5,211 bases of DNA, taken from positions 1 through 5,211 of the forward strand of contig DATFAS010000168.1 in the NCBI GenBank assembly GCA_035254305.1, read 5' to 3'. Of this stretch, positions 1 through 5,211 are shown piece after piece (the first letter of the stretch is position 1; every line of letters begins with the position of its first letter). This DNA comes from DATFAS01 sp035254305 (GTDB lineage: Bacteria; Bacillota; Bacilli; Aneurinibacillales; RAOX-1). The translations under genes were made by a program, and so were the position numbers. Below the pieces are notes generated by a model, which saw only the letters and a program-made list of their open reading frames with translations, searched no databases and was not told the origin of the DNA.

Positions 1-114
1 AGCTCCATTGCTTCCAACAAGGGCACATTTTTCATTTTTTTCAATGTTTAAATGTATATTATCTAATACCTTCCGTTCCTTGAAATATTGGGTCAATCCC
101 GTCACTTGTATCAT
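1..114 (-). CDS. nosF: NosF, ABC-type ATPase of the NosDFY complex (N-terminal fragment)
   Basis: Only the first 38 codons are inside the window; the gene continues past the left edge. The start ATG (112-114) overlaps the nosY stop as ATGA, and an AAGGGAG-type ribosome binding site lies inside the end of nosY. The peptide opens like an ABC ATPase: a first beta strand (MIQVTGL), an aromatic pair Y10-F11 at the place of the A-loop that stacks on adenine, KVLDNIHLNIE, then ALVGSNGA (31-38), which is the start of the Walker A loop. The GK[ST] part is cut off. In the family, NosF is the cytoplasmic ATPase that powers NosY and NosD in maturing the CuZ site of NosZ. The NosF assignment rests on position after nosD and nosY; the sequence alone would only say ABC ATPase. 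Confidence 0.9.
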   Translation of the reverse strand, partial: MIQVTGLTQYFKERKVLDNIHLNIEKNEKCALVGSNGA

Positions 115-908
115 GATCTTTCTCCCTTCGAATGAAACCAAATACCAAGTTCCAACGATATGAGCAACCAAACAATGAGATCTACGCTTAAGAATTGAAT
201 AGGTTTTAGCCAAATCATCTTCGCCATTAACCTTGATAGATGGTCCAGCGGAAATAATTCCAGCCCGGTCTCTAAATAAAAATGTAGGGTGTGTATTGGA
301 TCTAAGAAATAAAAAGTGGAAAAGGTCTTGACATTTGACCCATTTACCGATGGCAATAGATATAAGTAAACAAGATCCAAAATAAAAACAATAGTAAACC
401 ATGTAAAAATATTCGCGCCGATCAATTGCATACGAGTTTTACAAATACTTCCTAATAGTACTCCTAATTGATTGAAAATCAGTAATAACACTAGTGAAGT
501 AACTAGAAATACTAAAAACGCAGATGCATCAAAAGGAAAAAAGAACTTTACCAAAATCATAAGGATGAAATACCATCCAATAAAGAGACTCACTGTTACA
601 CCCTGTATTGCCAAAGTCTTCCTATAAATAAATTTTCGATACGACTCCCTCTTCGATAGTAAGATAAGTAATGTTTTTTGCTCCTTTTCCTGCATAATAG
701 AAAACGAGCAAATATAAAGACTTAATAATGGGAGTATAAACAAATTCATGTCATACAACGAAAGTAAAAAGACGCGAAATCCTTGTGCCACAGGCAAGGA
801 AATCGATTCAATGAGAATAAAAATTGAGCTAAGAACAACCATACTTAAACAAAGCCACATTCCTTTTGCCCTGGACTGTTCTTTCCATTCCTTCCACAAA
901 TACATCAT
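111..908 (-). CDS. nosY: NosY, ABC-2 type membrane permease of the NosDFY complex
   Basis: This 265-residue integral membrane protein has about six hydrophobic helices: roughly 18-38, 56-74, 103-124, 130-153, 164-187 and 242-258. After helix 2 there is a charged cytoplasmic stretch (QEKEQKTLLILLSKRESYRK) of the kind seen in ABC-2 permeases, where a coupling helix meets the ATPase. Length and topology fit NosY, which dimerises, binds two NosF subunits inside and NosD outside, and is needed for CuZ assembly in NosZ. The ATG at 906-908 overlaps the nosD stop (ATGA); a second Met codon follows directly, so the true start could be one codon later. The ribosome binding site AAGGAGGAGAG (916-926) lies inside nosD. 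The gene in turn overlaps nosF by four bases, so nosD, nosY and nosF look translationally coupled. The NosY identity depends partly on context, because ABC-2 permeases diverge strongly. Confidence 0.92.
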   Translation of the reverse strand: MMYLWKEWKEQSRAKGMWLCLSMVVLSSIFILIESISLPVAQGFRVFLLSLYDMNLFILPLLSLYICSFSIMQEKEQKTLLILLSKRESYRKFIYRKTLAIQGVTVSLFIGWYFILMILVKFFFPFDASAFLVFLVTSLVLLLIFNQLGVLLGSICKTRMQLIGANIFTWFTIVFILDLVYLYLLPSVNGSNVKTFSTFYFLDPIHTLHFYLETGLELFPLDHLSRLMAKMIWLKPIQFLSVDLIVWLLISLELGIWFHSKGERS

Positions 909-2221
909 TTACTAGCTCTCCTCCTTCTTACAACAAACCAACCCATAACCCCAACAACAGCCATACAACTTCCAACCCATAGTTTTCGAGTGGGGTGCTC
1001 AGAATGAACCGCTAGAGGAAATTGGTCGGTAAACATCACATCCTGCTGTCCAAAAAACTGATGCATTTTTTCATAGACTGAAATAGCAGGACTGTTTAAA
1101 AAGAGATAGATCAATTCATTTTGCTTGATTAGCTTCGGAATGGAAGACTTATAAGCTATCGTTTCATCACCAATTCCATCCTGATTTAGGTCTAACATTG
1201 GAAATTCATTTCCCCAATCATTCCCTTTGCCATCCTCATTCCACTTGTTTGTTTCACTTTGCCCCACAGTTAGAAAGGGAAGAGTATTTTTAGAAAATGA
1301 ATTCTCAGTAAAGATCTGATAGGTTGCACTTGACCAAAGCTCCACGCCAATTCGGTTATGGACAAACTGATTATGAGATACATGGCTCTCTACTGAGTCA
1401 TCCACATAGATCCCACGTAGGTTTTCAAAAAACAGATTGTTTTCTACTTTTACACTTTGTGCAGATTTTAGTAGAATACCAAAAGCATTTGAACCATCAT
1501 GAAAAAGAAACTCATTTTCACTTAATACAATCTCCTTTGATGTCATAATGGCTGCTCCCCCATTATTATTGAGGAACCGATTCTTTCTAAACGTGTTTTT
1601 ATCAGAATACATATAATGCAATCCGTAACGCGTTTTACTAATCACATTATCTTGTGCAAGATTGCCTTCAGAATAATCGAAAGCCATCCCATCCCTTGTT
1701 CCTGTTATCACATTTCCCAAGAGCTTATTGTTATTGGCATGAATGACTTGTATTCCATTACCTTGACTTGCAACAATATCTCTCCCATTTCCTTCTATCG
1801 TCACATGATTGACCTCTACATTGTTAGCATTTTTAAGATACACCCCATGATAAGTATCCGTTATGTGTAAATCCTTTATTAGGACATGACTAGCAGATAC
1901 TTTCACGCCCGAATACTCTTCCTGAGAACTCATACTGACTCCCCCATGGCGTATCGAAAGATTCTCCAACGTTACGTTTGGAGCTGTTATCGTAATAACA
2001 TTTGTCGTTCCGTCTCCTTCAATTATGGTCTTTCCGGATCCTTTAATGGTTATGGGCTTATCAATAACTATGTTCCCTATAAACGTTTCATTAGGCAAAA
2101 TAAGAACTGTGTTTTCCTTGGCCTGATTGATCTTTTCTTGTAGTGTCTCCTGTGCCCCAGCATAAGAACACCACAGATAGGAGAATGAAGTGAATAAAAG
2201 AATGACAAAAATCCTTTTCAT
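905..2221 (-). CDS. nosD: NosD, extracytoplasmic beta-helix copper-site maturation protein
   Basis: With the ATG at 2219-2221 the product has 438 residues. An upstream in-frame TTG (2237-2239) would add six residues, but the ATG is preferred: it overlaps the upstream stop as ATGA, has GGAAGG about 10 bases upstream, and directly opens a signal peptide (MKRIFVILLF..., likely cut after AGA near residue 23). Residues about 40-325 are a right-handed parallel beta-helix with many short turns of the N-x-[IV] / N-x-F type (e.g. NNVEVNHVTIEGN), typical of the NosD/CASH fold. It also has LHYMYSDKNTF (201-211) and a DLNQDGIGD acidic loop (344-352), which resembles a metal-binding loop. A C-terminal helix (about 414-432) followed by RRRR should anchor it in the membrane, sensible in a cell without an outer membrane. 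In known systems NosD takes copper from NosL and passes it to apo-NosZ with NosFY. Confidence 0.95.
   Translation of the reverse strand: MKRIFVILLFTSFSYLWCSYAGAQETLQEKINQAKENTVLILPNETFIGNIVIDKPITIKGSGKTIIEGDGTTNVITITAPNVTLENLSIRHGGVSMSSQEEYSGVKVSASHVLIKDLHITDTYHGVYLKNANNVEVNHVTIEGNGRDIVASQGNGIQVIHANNNKLLGNVITGTRDGMAFDYSEGNLAQDNVISKTRYGLHYMYSDKNTFRKNRFLNNNGGAAIMTSKEIVLSENEFLFHDGSNAFGILLKSAQSVKVENNLFFENLRGIYVDDSVESHVSHNQFVHNRIGVELWSSATYQIFTENSFSKNTLPFLTVGQSETNKWNEDGKGNDWGNEFPMLDLNQDGIGDETIAYKSSIPKLIKQNELIYLFLNSPAISVYEKMHQFFGQQDVMFTDQFPLAVHSEHPTRKLWVGSCMAVVGVMGWFVVRRRRASK
916..926 (-). promoter_or_regulatory. nosY ribosome binding site inside the NosD arginine tail
   Basis: On the minus strand this reads AAGGAGGAGAG, a strong Shine-Dalgarno sequence 7-8 bases from the nosY ATG (906-908). 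The same bases fall within the AGA AGG AGG AGA codons giving the four arginines that end the NosD membrane anchor. One stretch therefore serves both as stop-transfer signal and as ribosome binding site. Confidence 0.8.
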
Positions 2222-2478
2222 GCTTTTCGTTCCTTCCAAGTAACAATGACTAGAATGGCAAAAACAACACCTAGTAGAATCGATTCATGATTCAAGCTAT
2301 TAAGAAAATCTATTTTATCTTCCATTCTGTAAGGGTAAACTACAACATCAAGCCCTTCTGAATATTGGAGTTCAATAAACAGCTTTCCCCACCAAGGCAA
2401 GAAAATCGTTCCTATTAAGCCAGCCGCCGCAATACCAAATAGTACCTGTGAAGAATGACTCCATTTCGCTTGAGACAT
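2218..2478 (-). CDS. nosB: Small two-helix membrane protein, probable short NosB
   Basis: This is an 86-residue protein. The reading frame stays open upstream to a GTG (2557-2559), but that start has no ribosome binding site and lies in an inverted repeat. The ATG at 2476-2478 has AAAGGGGAG (2485-2493) six bases away and was chosen. There are two membrane helices (about 11-30 and 66-81) with an external loop between them holding LPWWGKLF, QYSEGL (38-43) and NSLNH (60-64), and a basic cytoplasmic end (WKERKA). From memory, NosB-like membrane proteins of clade II nos clusters share a P-W ... QYPEGL ... LNHYIGM pattern; this looks like the same pattern in a shorter protein. The position directly after nosZ is where nosB sits in clade II clusters. 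Its biochemical role is unknown. It overlaps nosD by ATGA. The gene is certain; the NosB name is likely but unchecked. Confidence 0.75.
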   Translation of the reverse strand: MSQAKWSHSSQVLFGIAAAGLIGTIFLPWWGKLFIELQYSEGLDVVVYPYRMEDKIDFLNSLNHESILLGVVFAILVIVTWKERKA

Positions 2479-2508
2479 TAAATTCTCCCCTTTATTTATA
2501 TTGATGAA

Positions 2509-2557
2509 GGCCTTGCATACTAAAGTAACCGACACGATGTTCTCAGCATGCAAGGCC
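2509..2557 (-). repeat. Stem-loop between nosZ and nosB (perfect 10-bp inverted repeat)
   Basis: GGCCTTGCAT at 2509-2518 is the exact reverse complement of ATGCAAGGCC at 2548-2557, leaving a 29-base loop. It begins six bases after the nosZ stop codon (2564-2566) and ends about 15 bases before the nosB ribosome binding site. No run of T follows on the minus strand, so it is not a classical intrinsic terminator. A role as a 3' stabiliser for the nosC-nosZ part of the message, a processing site or a weak attenuator is inference. Confidence 0.7.
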
Positions 2558-2563
2558 ACGGTC

Positions 2564-4441
2564 TTATTTCGGTTCTACTAAGAAATAGCCATTCATTTCT
2601 TGGTGAAGAGCAGAACAGAAGTTCGTACAGTAAAGTGGGTAAGTTCCTGCCTTATCAGCAACAAACTCTAATGTCTTAGTCTCACCTGGCTGCACTTCCA
2701 TGGTTTGTTCATAGGAGTTGATCGCAAAGCCATGAGTAATATCTTCATCAAAATCTACGTTTGTTAGATGGATAAAGACATGATCGCCTTGTTTAACGTG
2801 TATTTCATCTTTGCGCTGTGCCTTATCATCGAAAATGAACTTCGAACGCATAGCAATACCATATACATGGACTTCGTTGCCTTTTCTTTCGATCCGAGCA
2901 TCCGTCTGTTTATAAACAGCATCTGGATTTTTCTCATCTTTCGGATAAACATTAATCGCCTTGATCTTATCGGCTTTGATCATTTGAGCATAGTGTGGTT
3001 CAGGATCCACAGGTGCAGATAACACAACTTTCATCTTATCTCCAGATGTATCAATTAATTGCATGGACTCAGGATGTGAAGGACCAACGGACAGATAGGT
3101 GTCTTTTGCTAGCTTATTTAGAGACACAAGCCAATGTCCAGCAGGGCTTGCACTATCTCCCTCCGCTGATGCGGCATGTCCTGGAGAATACTGTACAGGA
3201 ACACGATCAAGAGTATTCCCTGTTGATGGGTCCCATTTGACAATCTCAGAGGAGATGAACATAGTTGTGTAAGCCATTCCTTTTTCATCAAACTGGGTAT
3301 GAAGTGGCCCCAAGGCATTCTCGGGATTGACTTCCCTCTCCATTACCGATTCATATTTAAGTACAGGCATTCCATGATCTTCACCAGAAAAATCTTTATT
3401 CTTAATCGCCTCAAAGGCTTTTTCAAATGAAAATACCGTCATTGCTGGTGCTAATTTTCCAGATGCAATGAATCTTGTACCATCTGGAGTTACATCAACC
3501 CCATGTGGAGATTTAGCAACTGGAACGAGGTAGAAAGCAGTTTTTACTTTAGCTGGATCAATAACCTTTGCACCATTGACTTCCTCATATTTTCCATCTG
3601 CAGCTAGCTTTTCAGCTTCTTTCCAATTAAAGAGAAGGATATAATCTCGATCCTTTTGCGAAGCGTTGATCTCCATATTTGTTGTTGCTTCTTCTGTATT
3701 ATAGGTCGTTACAACAGCCCAATCTCCAGAAATCTTTTTCCCCGCATCGGATAAATCATAAGACCATGGTGGAAGCTTTGCTTGCCATCCCACCTCCAGC
3801 TTTTTGGTTTCTTCATTGTATTTAACTGCAGACATATACCCAAAATATTTTTGACTATATTCATCTAATGAGGCATACGCTTGACCTGTCGGTGCTGCAA
3901 AACGAGTAGGCAAGAATACATATTCCGAGTTTTGGGTCACAAACGCTGCACAGTGGGGACCAACCGTATTAGGCACCCTAAGAATATCCTGTACGGTAAA
4001 TGTATTCAGATCCATCACAGCAACACGGTTGTTTGCTACGTCTGTTGCAAACATATATTTCCCATCATATAGGCCGTCCTTTTCGGAGAAAGCCGGGTGG
4101 TGAAAGTCTCCCCAAGTAAACTCGCCAAGCATCTTTTTACTTTTTTCATCGTACCCATATCCTAATGCAGGATCTGGTGTAAAGATTGGAACGGTTCGAA
4201 TCCTACGCATAGATGGAACTCCATAGACAAAAAGTTGACCTGAATGTCCTCCCGATGCAAATAGGTAGTACTCATCTTTTTTACCAAATGGAACATATAC
4301 TTTTTCCGCATCACTTTTATCTACCGAATTATTTTCTGAAGCTGATTTCGAACTGAATGACGGAGTATTTGCGAAAAACACAGTCGCTGCTACAAAACCT
4401 GTCAAGACACCTGCTGCTGCAGATACCAATTTTTTATTCAT
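2564..4441 (-). CDS. nosZ: Nitrous-oxide reductase NosZ, clade II (atypical, Sec-type)
   Basis: This 625-residue multicopper enzyme reduces N2O to N2 outside the cytoplasmic membrane. The beta-propeller domain carries all seven CuZ histidines: H114-H115 (GDFHHP), H163 (GPHC), H313 (SPHGVD), H381 (PLHTQF), H422 (SPGHAAS) and H456 (GPSHPE); K402 in IVKWD matches the lysine next to CuZ. The C-terminal cupredoxin domain has the CuA ligands H570 (DITHGF), C605, C609, H613 and M616 in CTNFCSALHQEM. No ligand is missing. The N-terminus (MNKK, then a hydrophobic stretch to about residue 24) has no twin arginine and is a Sec signal or uncleaved anchor, as in clade II; a polar S/K/N-rich linker (about 27-45) follows. 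The ribosome binding site AAAGGAGGG (4451-4459) starts right after the nosC stop, 10 bases from the ATG. Electrons presumably come from the cytochrome c encoded just upstream. Confidence 0.98.
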   Translation of the reverse strand: MNKKLVSAAAGVLTGFVAATVFFANTPSFSSKSASENNSVDKSDAEKVYVPFGKKDEYYLFASGGHSGQLFVYGVPSMRRIRTVPIFTPDPALGYGYDEKSKKMLGEFTWGDFHHPAFSEKDGLYDGKYMFATDVANNRVAVMDLNTFTVQDILRVPNTVGPHCAAFVTQNSEYVFLPTRFAAPTGQAYASLDEYSQKYFGYMSAVKYNEETKKLEVGWQAKLPPWSYDLSDAGKKISGDWAVVTTYNTEEATTNMEINASQKDRDYILLFNWKEAEKLAADGKYEEVNGAKVIDPAKVKTAFYLVPVAKSPHGVDVTPDGTRFIASGKLAPAMTVFSFEKAFEAIKNKDFSGEDHGMPVLKYESVMEREVNPENALGPLHTQFDEKGMAYTTMFISSEIVKWDPSTGNTLDRVPVQYSPGHAASAEGDSASPAGHWLVSLNKLAKDTYLSVGPSHPESMQLIDTSGDKMKVVLSAPVDPEPHYAQMIKADKIKAINVYPKDEKNPDAVYKQTDARIERKGNEVHVYGIAMRSKFIFDDKAQRKDEIHVKQGDHVFIHLTNVDFDEDITHGFAINSYEQTMEVQPGETKTLEFVADKAGTYPLYCTNFCSALHQEMNGYFLVEPK

Positions 4442-4459
4442 ATCATTTTCCCCTCCTTT

Positions 4460-4915
4460 TTACTTTTCAGATGCTACTTTTAATGCCTCTAGTACAGCGT
4501 TTCTTTCATCATCTGTTAGTGGCTGTTTGCCAAGAACACCAGACATGACTGCAGAGGTTGGAGCCTTCAAGAAATCCTCTATTTTTTTTCCATGCTTACC
4601 TTCCACAGTGGTATAGGCTTTCGATAAGTCAGGTCCTACCTGACCAGCTTTAATACCAAGAGCTGACACAGAATGGCATTGCACACAACCCCGTTTGGTA
4701 AAAATCTCACCTTCTTTTGATGATGTTGTTGCTGCTGGCGCTGAGGCTTTTTCCCCCGATTTCGCCGTTTCACCTTCCTTAGATTGTTGTTGCTTCGTTG
4801 AACTTTGTTTCTCAACAGCTGCTTGTGAAGTTTTTGCATTTGGATGATAAATGAAATACCCCCCTCCAAATGCGATGAAGAAAGTAAAAACAAAAATCAA
4901 TGTGCTTTTTCCCAT
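4460..4915 (-). CDS. nosC: Membrane-anchored class I c-type cytochrome, probable electron donor to NosZ
   Basis: The product has 151 residues. An N-terminal hydrophobic helix (about 5-23, GKSTLIFVFTFFIAFGGGYF) has no lipobox cysteine and should act as an uncleaved anchor. A flexible linker rich in Q, S, K, E and A (about 27-68) follows, then a small cytochrome c domain of about 80 residues. The heme c site is CVQCH (77-81). GPDLS (94-98) matches the conserved loop after the heme site, and M124 in TSAVMSG is the likely distal ligand. The domain ends in the usual amphipathic helix (LTDDERNAVLEALKVA). It is the first gene after the promoter, only 18 bases from nosZ, so a role in passing electrons from the quinol/cytochrome bc pool to CuA is a strong inference. 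The ribosome binding site AAAGGAGGAGG (4919-4929) is very strong. The symbol nosC is used for different cytochromes in other bacteria, so the name is provisional. Confidence 0.92.
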   Translation of the reverse strand: MGKSTLIFVFTFFIAFGGGYFIYHPNAKTSQAAVEKQSSTKQQQSKEGETAKSGEKASAPAATTSSKEGEIFTKRGCVQCHSVSALGIKAGQVGPDLSKAYTTVEGKHGKKIEDFLKAPTSAVMSGVLGKQPLTDDERNAVLEALKVASEK

Positions 4916-4947
4916 GATCCTCCTCCTTTTTGAATTCTGTAGTCAGC

Positions 4948-4958
4948 ATTAAAGTATC
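4948..4958 (-). promoter_or_regulatory. Probable -10 region of the nos promoter
   Basis: On the minus strand this stretch holds two overlapping -10-like hexamers: GATACT (4953-4958, 4 of 6 matches to TATAAT) and TTTAAT (4948-4953, 5 of 6). They predict transcription starts near 4946 or 4941. The Fnr-type operator is centred at 4985.5, which puts it about 40 to 45 bases upstream of the start, close to the -41.5 of Fnr-activated promoters. No good -35 box is needed or seen. The leader would be about 25-30 bases, just enough for the nosC ribosome binding site. The exact start cannot be decided from sequence. Confidence 0.5.
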
Positions 4959-4977
4959 GGAATCACCAAAATGCACG

Positions 4978-4993
4978 AGTGATAAAAGTCACA
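4978..4993 (-). promoter_or_regulatory. Fnr/Crp-family operator of the nos operon
   Basis: AGTGA-TAAAAG-TCACA on the plus strand matches the palindrome TGTGA-N6-TCACA at 9 of 10 positions. In Bacillus this is the target of Fnr, the oxygen-sensing activator of anaerobic respiration genes. It lies 63-78 bases upstream of the nosC start codon, on the only long non-coding stretch before the operon, and at activating distance from the -10 candidates. Anaerobic induction of the whole cluster is therefore likely. Another Crp/Fnr relative could also use the site. Confidence 0.75.
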
Positions 4994-5037
4994 CAAACAA
5001 CCTTTTGACTAGCTATGTTTCAATTTTGCAATAACTC

Positions 5038-5046
5038 TTTCACAAT
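5038..5046 (-). promoter_or_regulatory. Possible ResD-like box
   Basis: The minus strand reads ATTGTGAAA, 7 of 9 to the Bacillus ResD box TTTGTGAAT as I remember it. It lies about 95 bases upstream of the predicted transcription start. ResD often acts with Fnr on anaerobic genes, but a 9-base match at this level in AT-rich DNA can arise by chance, so this is only a candidate. Confidence 0.2.
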
Positions 5047-5088
5047 TCATTCATAGTTCACCTTTTTAACTCTAACTAAAACAAACAC

Positions 5089-5113
5089 AAAAAAACGACC
5101 CTAGTATGGATCG
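5089..5113 (-). terminator. Intrinsic terminator upstream of the nos promoter
   Basis: Read on the minus strand: stem CGATCC, loop ATACTA, stem GGGTCG (six pairs including one G-U), then seven T and a further T-rich stretch. It points the same way as the nos genes and lies about 95 bases upstream of the Fnr-type site, so it would end transcription entering from the right and leave the operon dependent on its own promoter. The short stem makes it moderate in strength. It may originally have ended a gene now displaced by the adjacent insertion-sequence end. Confidence 0.6.
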
Positions 5114-5114
5114 C

Positions 5115-5211
5115 TGATAAGAGTTCAACCTAAAAAGTGGACTATAAAAAAATATCAAAAGTGGACCAAGCATTCCCGTCTAAAATTAATTAAGCTAATT
5201 CTATCTTCACT
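5115..5211. mobile_element. Probable insertion-sequence end (IS21-like), continuing past the right edge
   Basis: The 10-mer AAAAGTGGAC occurs twice, at 5133-5142 and 5157-5166, 24 bases apart. Short tandem repeats of this kind inside the ends are typical transposase-binding sites of IS21-family elements. A plausible outer tip is TG at 5115-5116 (TGATAAGAGTTCAACC), since IS21-family ends begin TG and finish CA. The segment up to the window edge has no complete gene; a minus-strand frame that enters from the right stops at 5190-5192, as expected for the end of an element gene reading toward the nos cluster. The other end, target duplication and transposase are outside the window, so the family assignment is from memory of the repeat style only. 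Confidence 0.45.
5190..5211 (-). CDS. Possible C-terminal end of a gene of the adjacent element
   Basis: The minus-strand frame entering from the right edge reads V-K-I-E-L-A and then TAA (5190-5192). Only six codons are visible, too few to identify. The only support is context: the stop lies just inside the repeat-bearing tip of the putative insertion sequence, where a transposase or helper ATPase gene would end. It could equally be a chance frame. Confidence 0.22.

Noticed and set aside
1324..2143. Plus-strand open frames of 74-85 codons opposite nosD (1324-1548, 1616-1870, 1886-2143).
   Set aside because: They lie antisense to a clearly real gene, show no family-like sequence, and are what an AT-rich opposite strand gives by chance.
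2222..2239. Upstream TTG start for nosD adding six residues (MEGTKS).
   Set aside because: The ATG at 2219-2221 has a better-spaced ribosome binding site, overlaps the upstream stop as ATGA, and begins a normal signal peptide; the TTG has none of these.
2479..2559. N-terminal extension of the nosB frame from GTG at 2557-2559.
   Set aside because: There is no ribosome binding site, the extension translates the inverted repeat, and it would put a polar stretch with two cysteine-free segments before an already complete start region; the ATG at 2478 has AAAGGGGAG upstream.
2764..4548. Short frames inside or opposite nosZ (2764-2952, 2768-3022, 2995-3240, 3118-3318, 3881-4072) and opposite nosC/nosZ (4357-4548).
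   Set aside because: They overlap fully supported genes in other frames, with no independent start signals or recognisable domains.
4636..4893. A second minus-strand frame of 85 codons inside nosC.
   Set aside because: Its product is a low-complexity Q/R/K stretch made by shifting the cytochrome linker; the cytochrome frame holds CVQCH and a proper signal anchor.
5005..5033. Possible plus-strand promoter starting with TTGACT.
   Set aside because: At 17 bases spacing the -10 position reads GCAATA, a poor match, and no plus-strand gene follows before the window ends.
5133..5166. The two AAAAGTGGAC copies as a CRISPR remnant.
   Set aside because: The repeat is only 10 bases with a 14-base gap, far too short for a CRISPR array; transposase-binding repeats at an element end fit better.

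Overview
The window carries most of a nitrous oxide reductase (nos) gene cluster, all on the minus strand, from a low-GC Gram-positive bacterium of Bacillaceae type. The evidence for this type is the AT-rich sequence, strong AAAGGAGG-like ribosome binding sites, a membrane-anchored class I cytochrome c in place of a periplasmic donor, a NosD with its own C-terminal membrane anchor, and a NosZ without a twin-arginine signal. The genus cannot be fixed from the sequence alone; denitrifying relatives such as Bacillus (Schinkia) azotoformans have comparable clusters.

In transcription order (right to left): the right edge (about 5115-5211) looks like the end of an insertion sequence with tandem 10-bp repeats. 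Next to it is a minus-strand intrinsic terminator (5089-5113) that should stop transcripts arriving from the right. The nos promoter region follows, with a near-perfect Fnr/Crp-type operator (4978-4993) and -10-like hexamers at the distance expected for anaerobic activation. Then come a membrane-tethered cytochrome c (nosC, 4460-4915), clade II (atypical, Sec-type) nosZ (2564-4441), an 86-residue two-helix membrane protein resembling a shortened NosB (2218-2478), nosD (905-2221), nosY (111-908) and the first 38 codons of nosF (1-114), which runs off the left edge.

Together the genes form a complete enzyme plus assembly line. The cytochrome c probably feeds electrons to the CuA site of NosZ, which reduces N2O to N2 at its CuZ site. 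NosD, NosF and NosY form the ABC-type complex needed to build CuZ, and NosB is a clade II accessory membrane protein of unknown biochemical role. nosB, nosD, nosY and nosF are chained by three ATGA stop/start overlaps. nosC-nosZ and nosZ-nosB are separated by short gaps, and the nosZ-nosB gap holds a perfect 10-bp inverted repeat without a T-tract. That suggests an RNA structure separating abundant nosC-nosZ message from less abundant assembly-gene message.

Nothing here is a wholly unknown system. The points most worth following are the shortened NosB, the nosZ/nosB stem-loop, the membrane tethering of the exported parts, and the insertion-sequence end beside the promoter.
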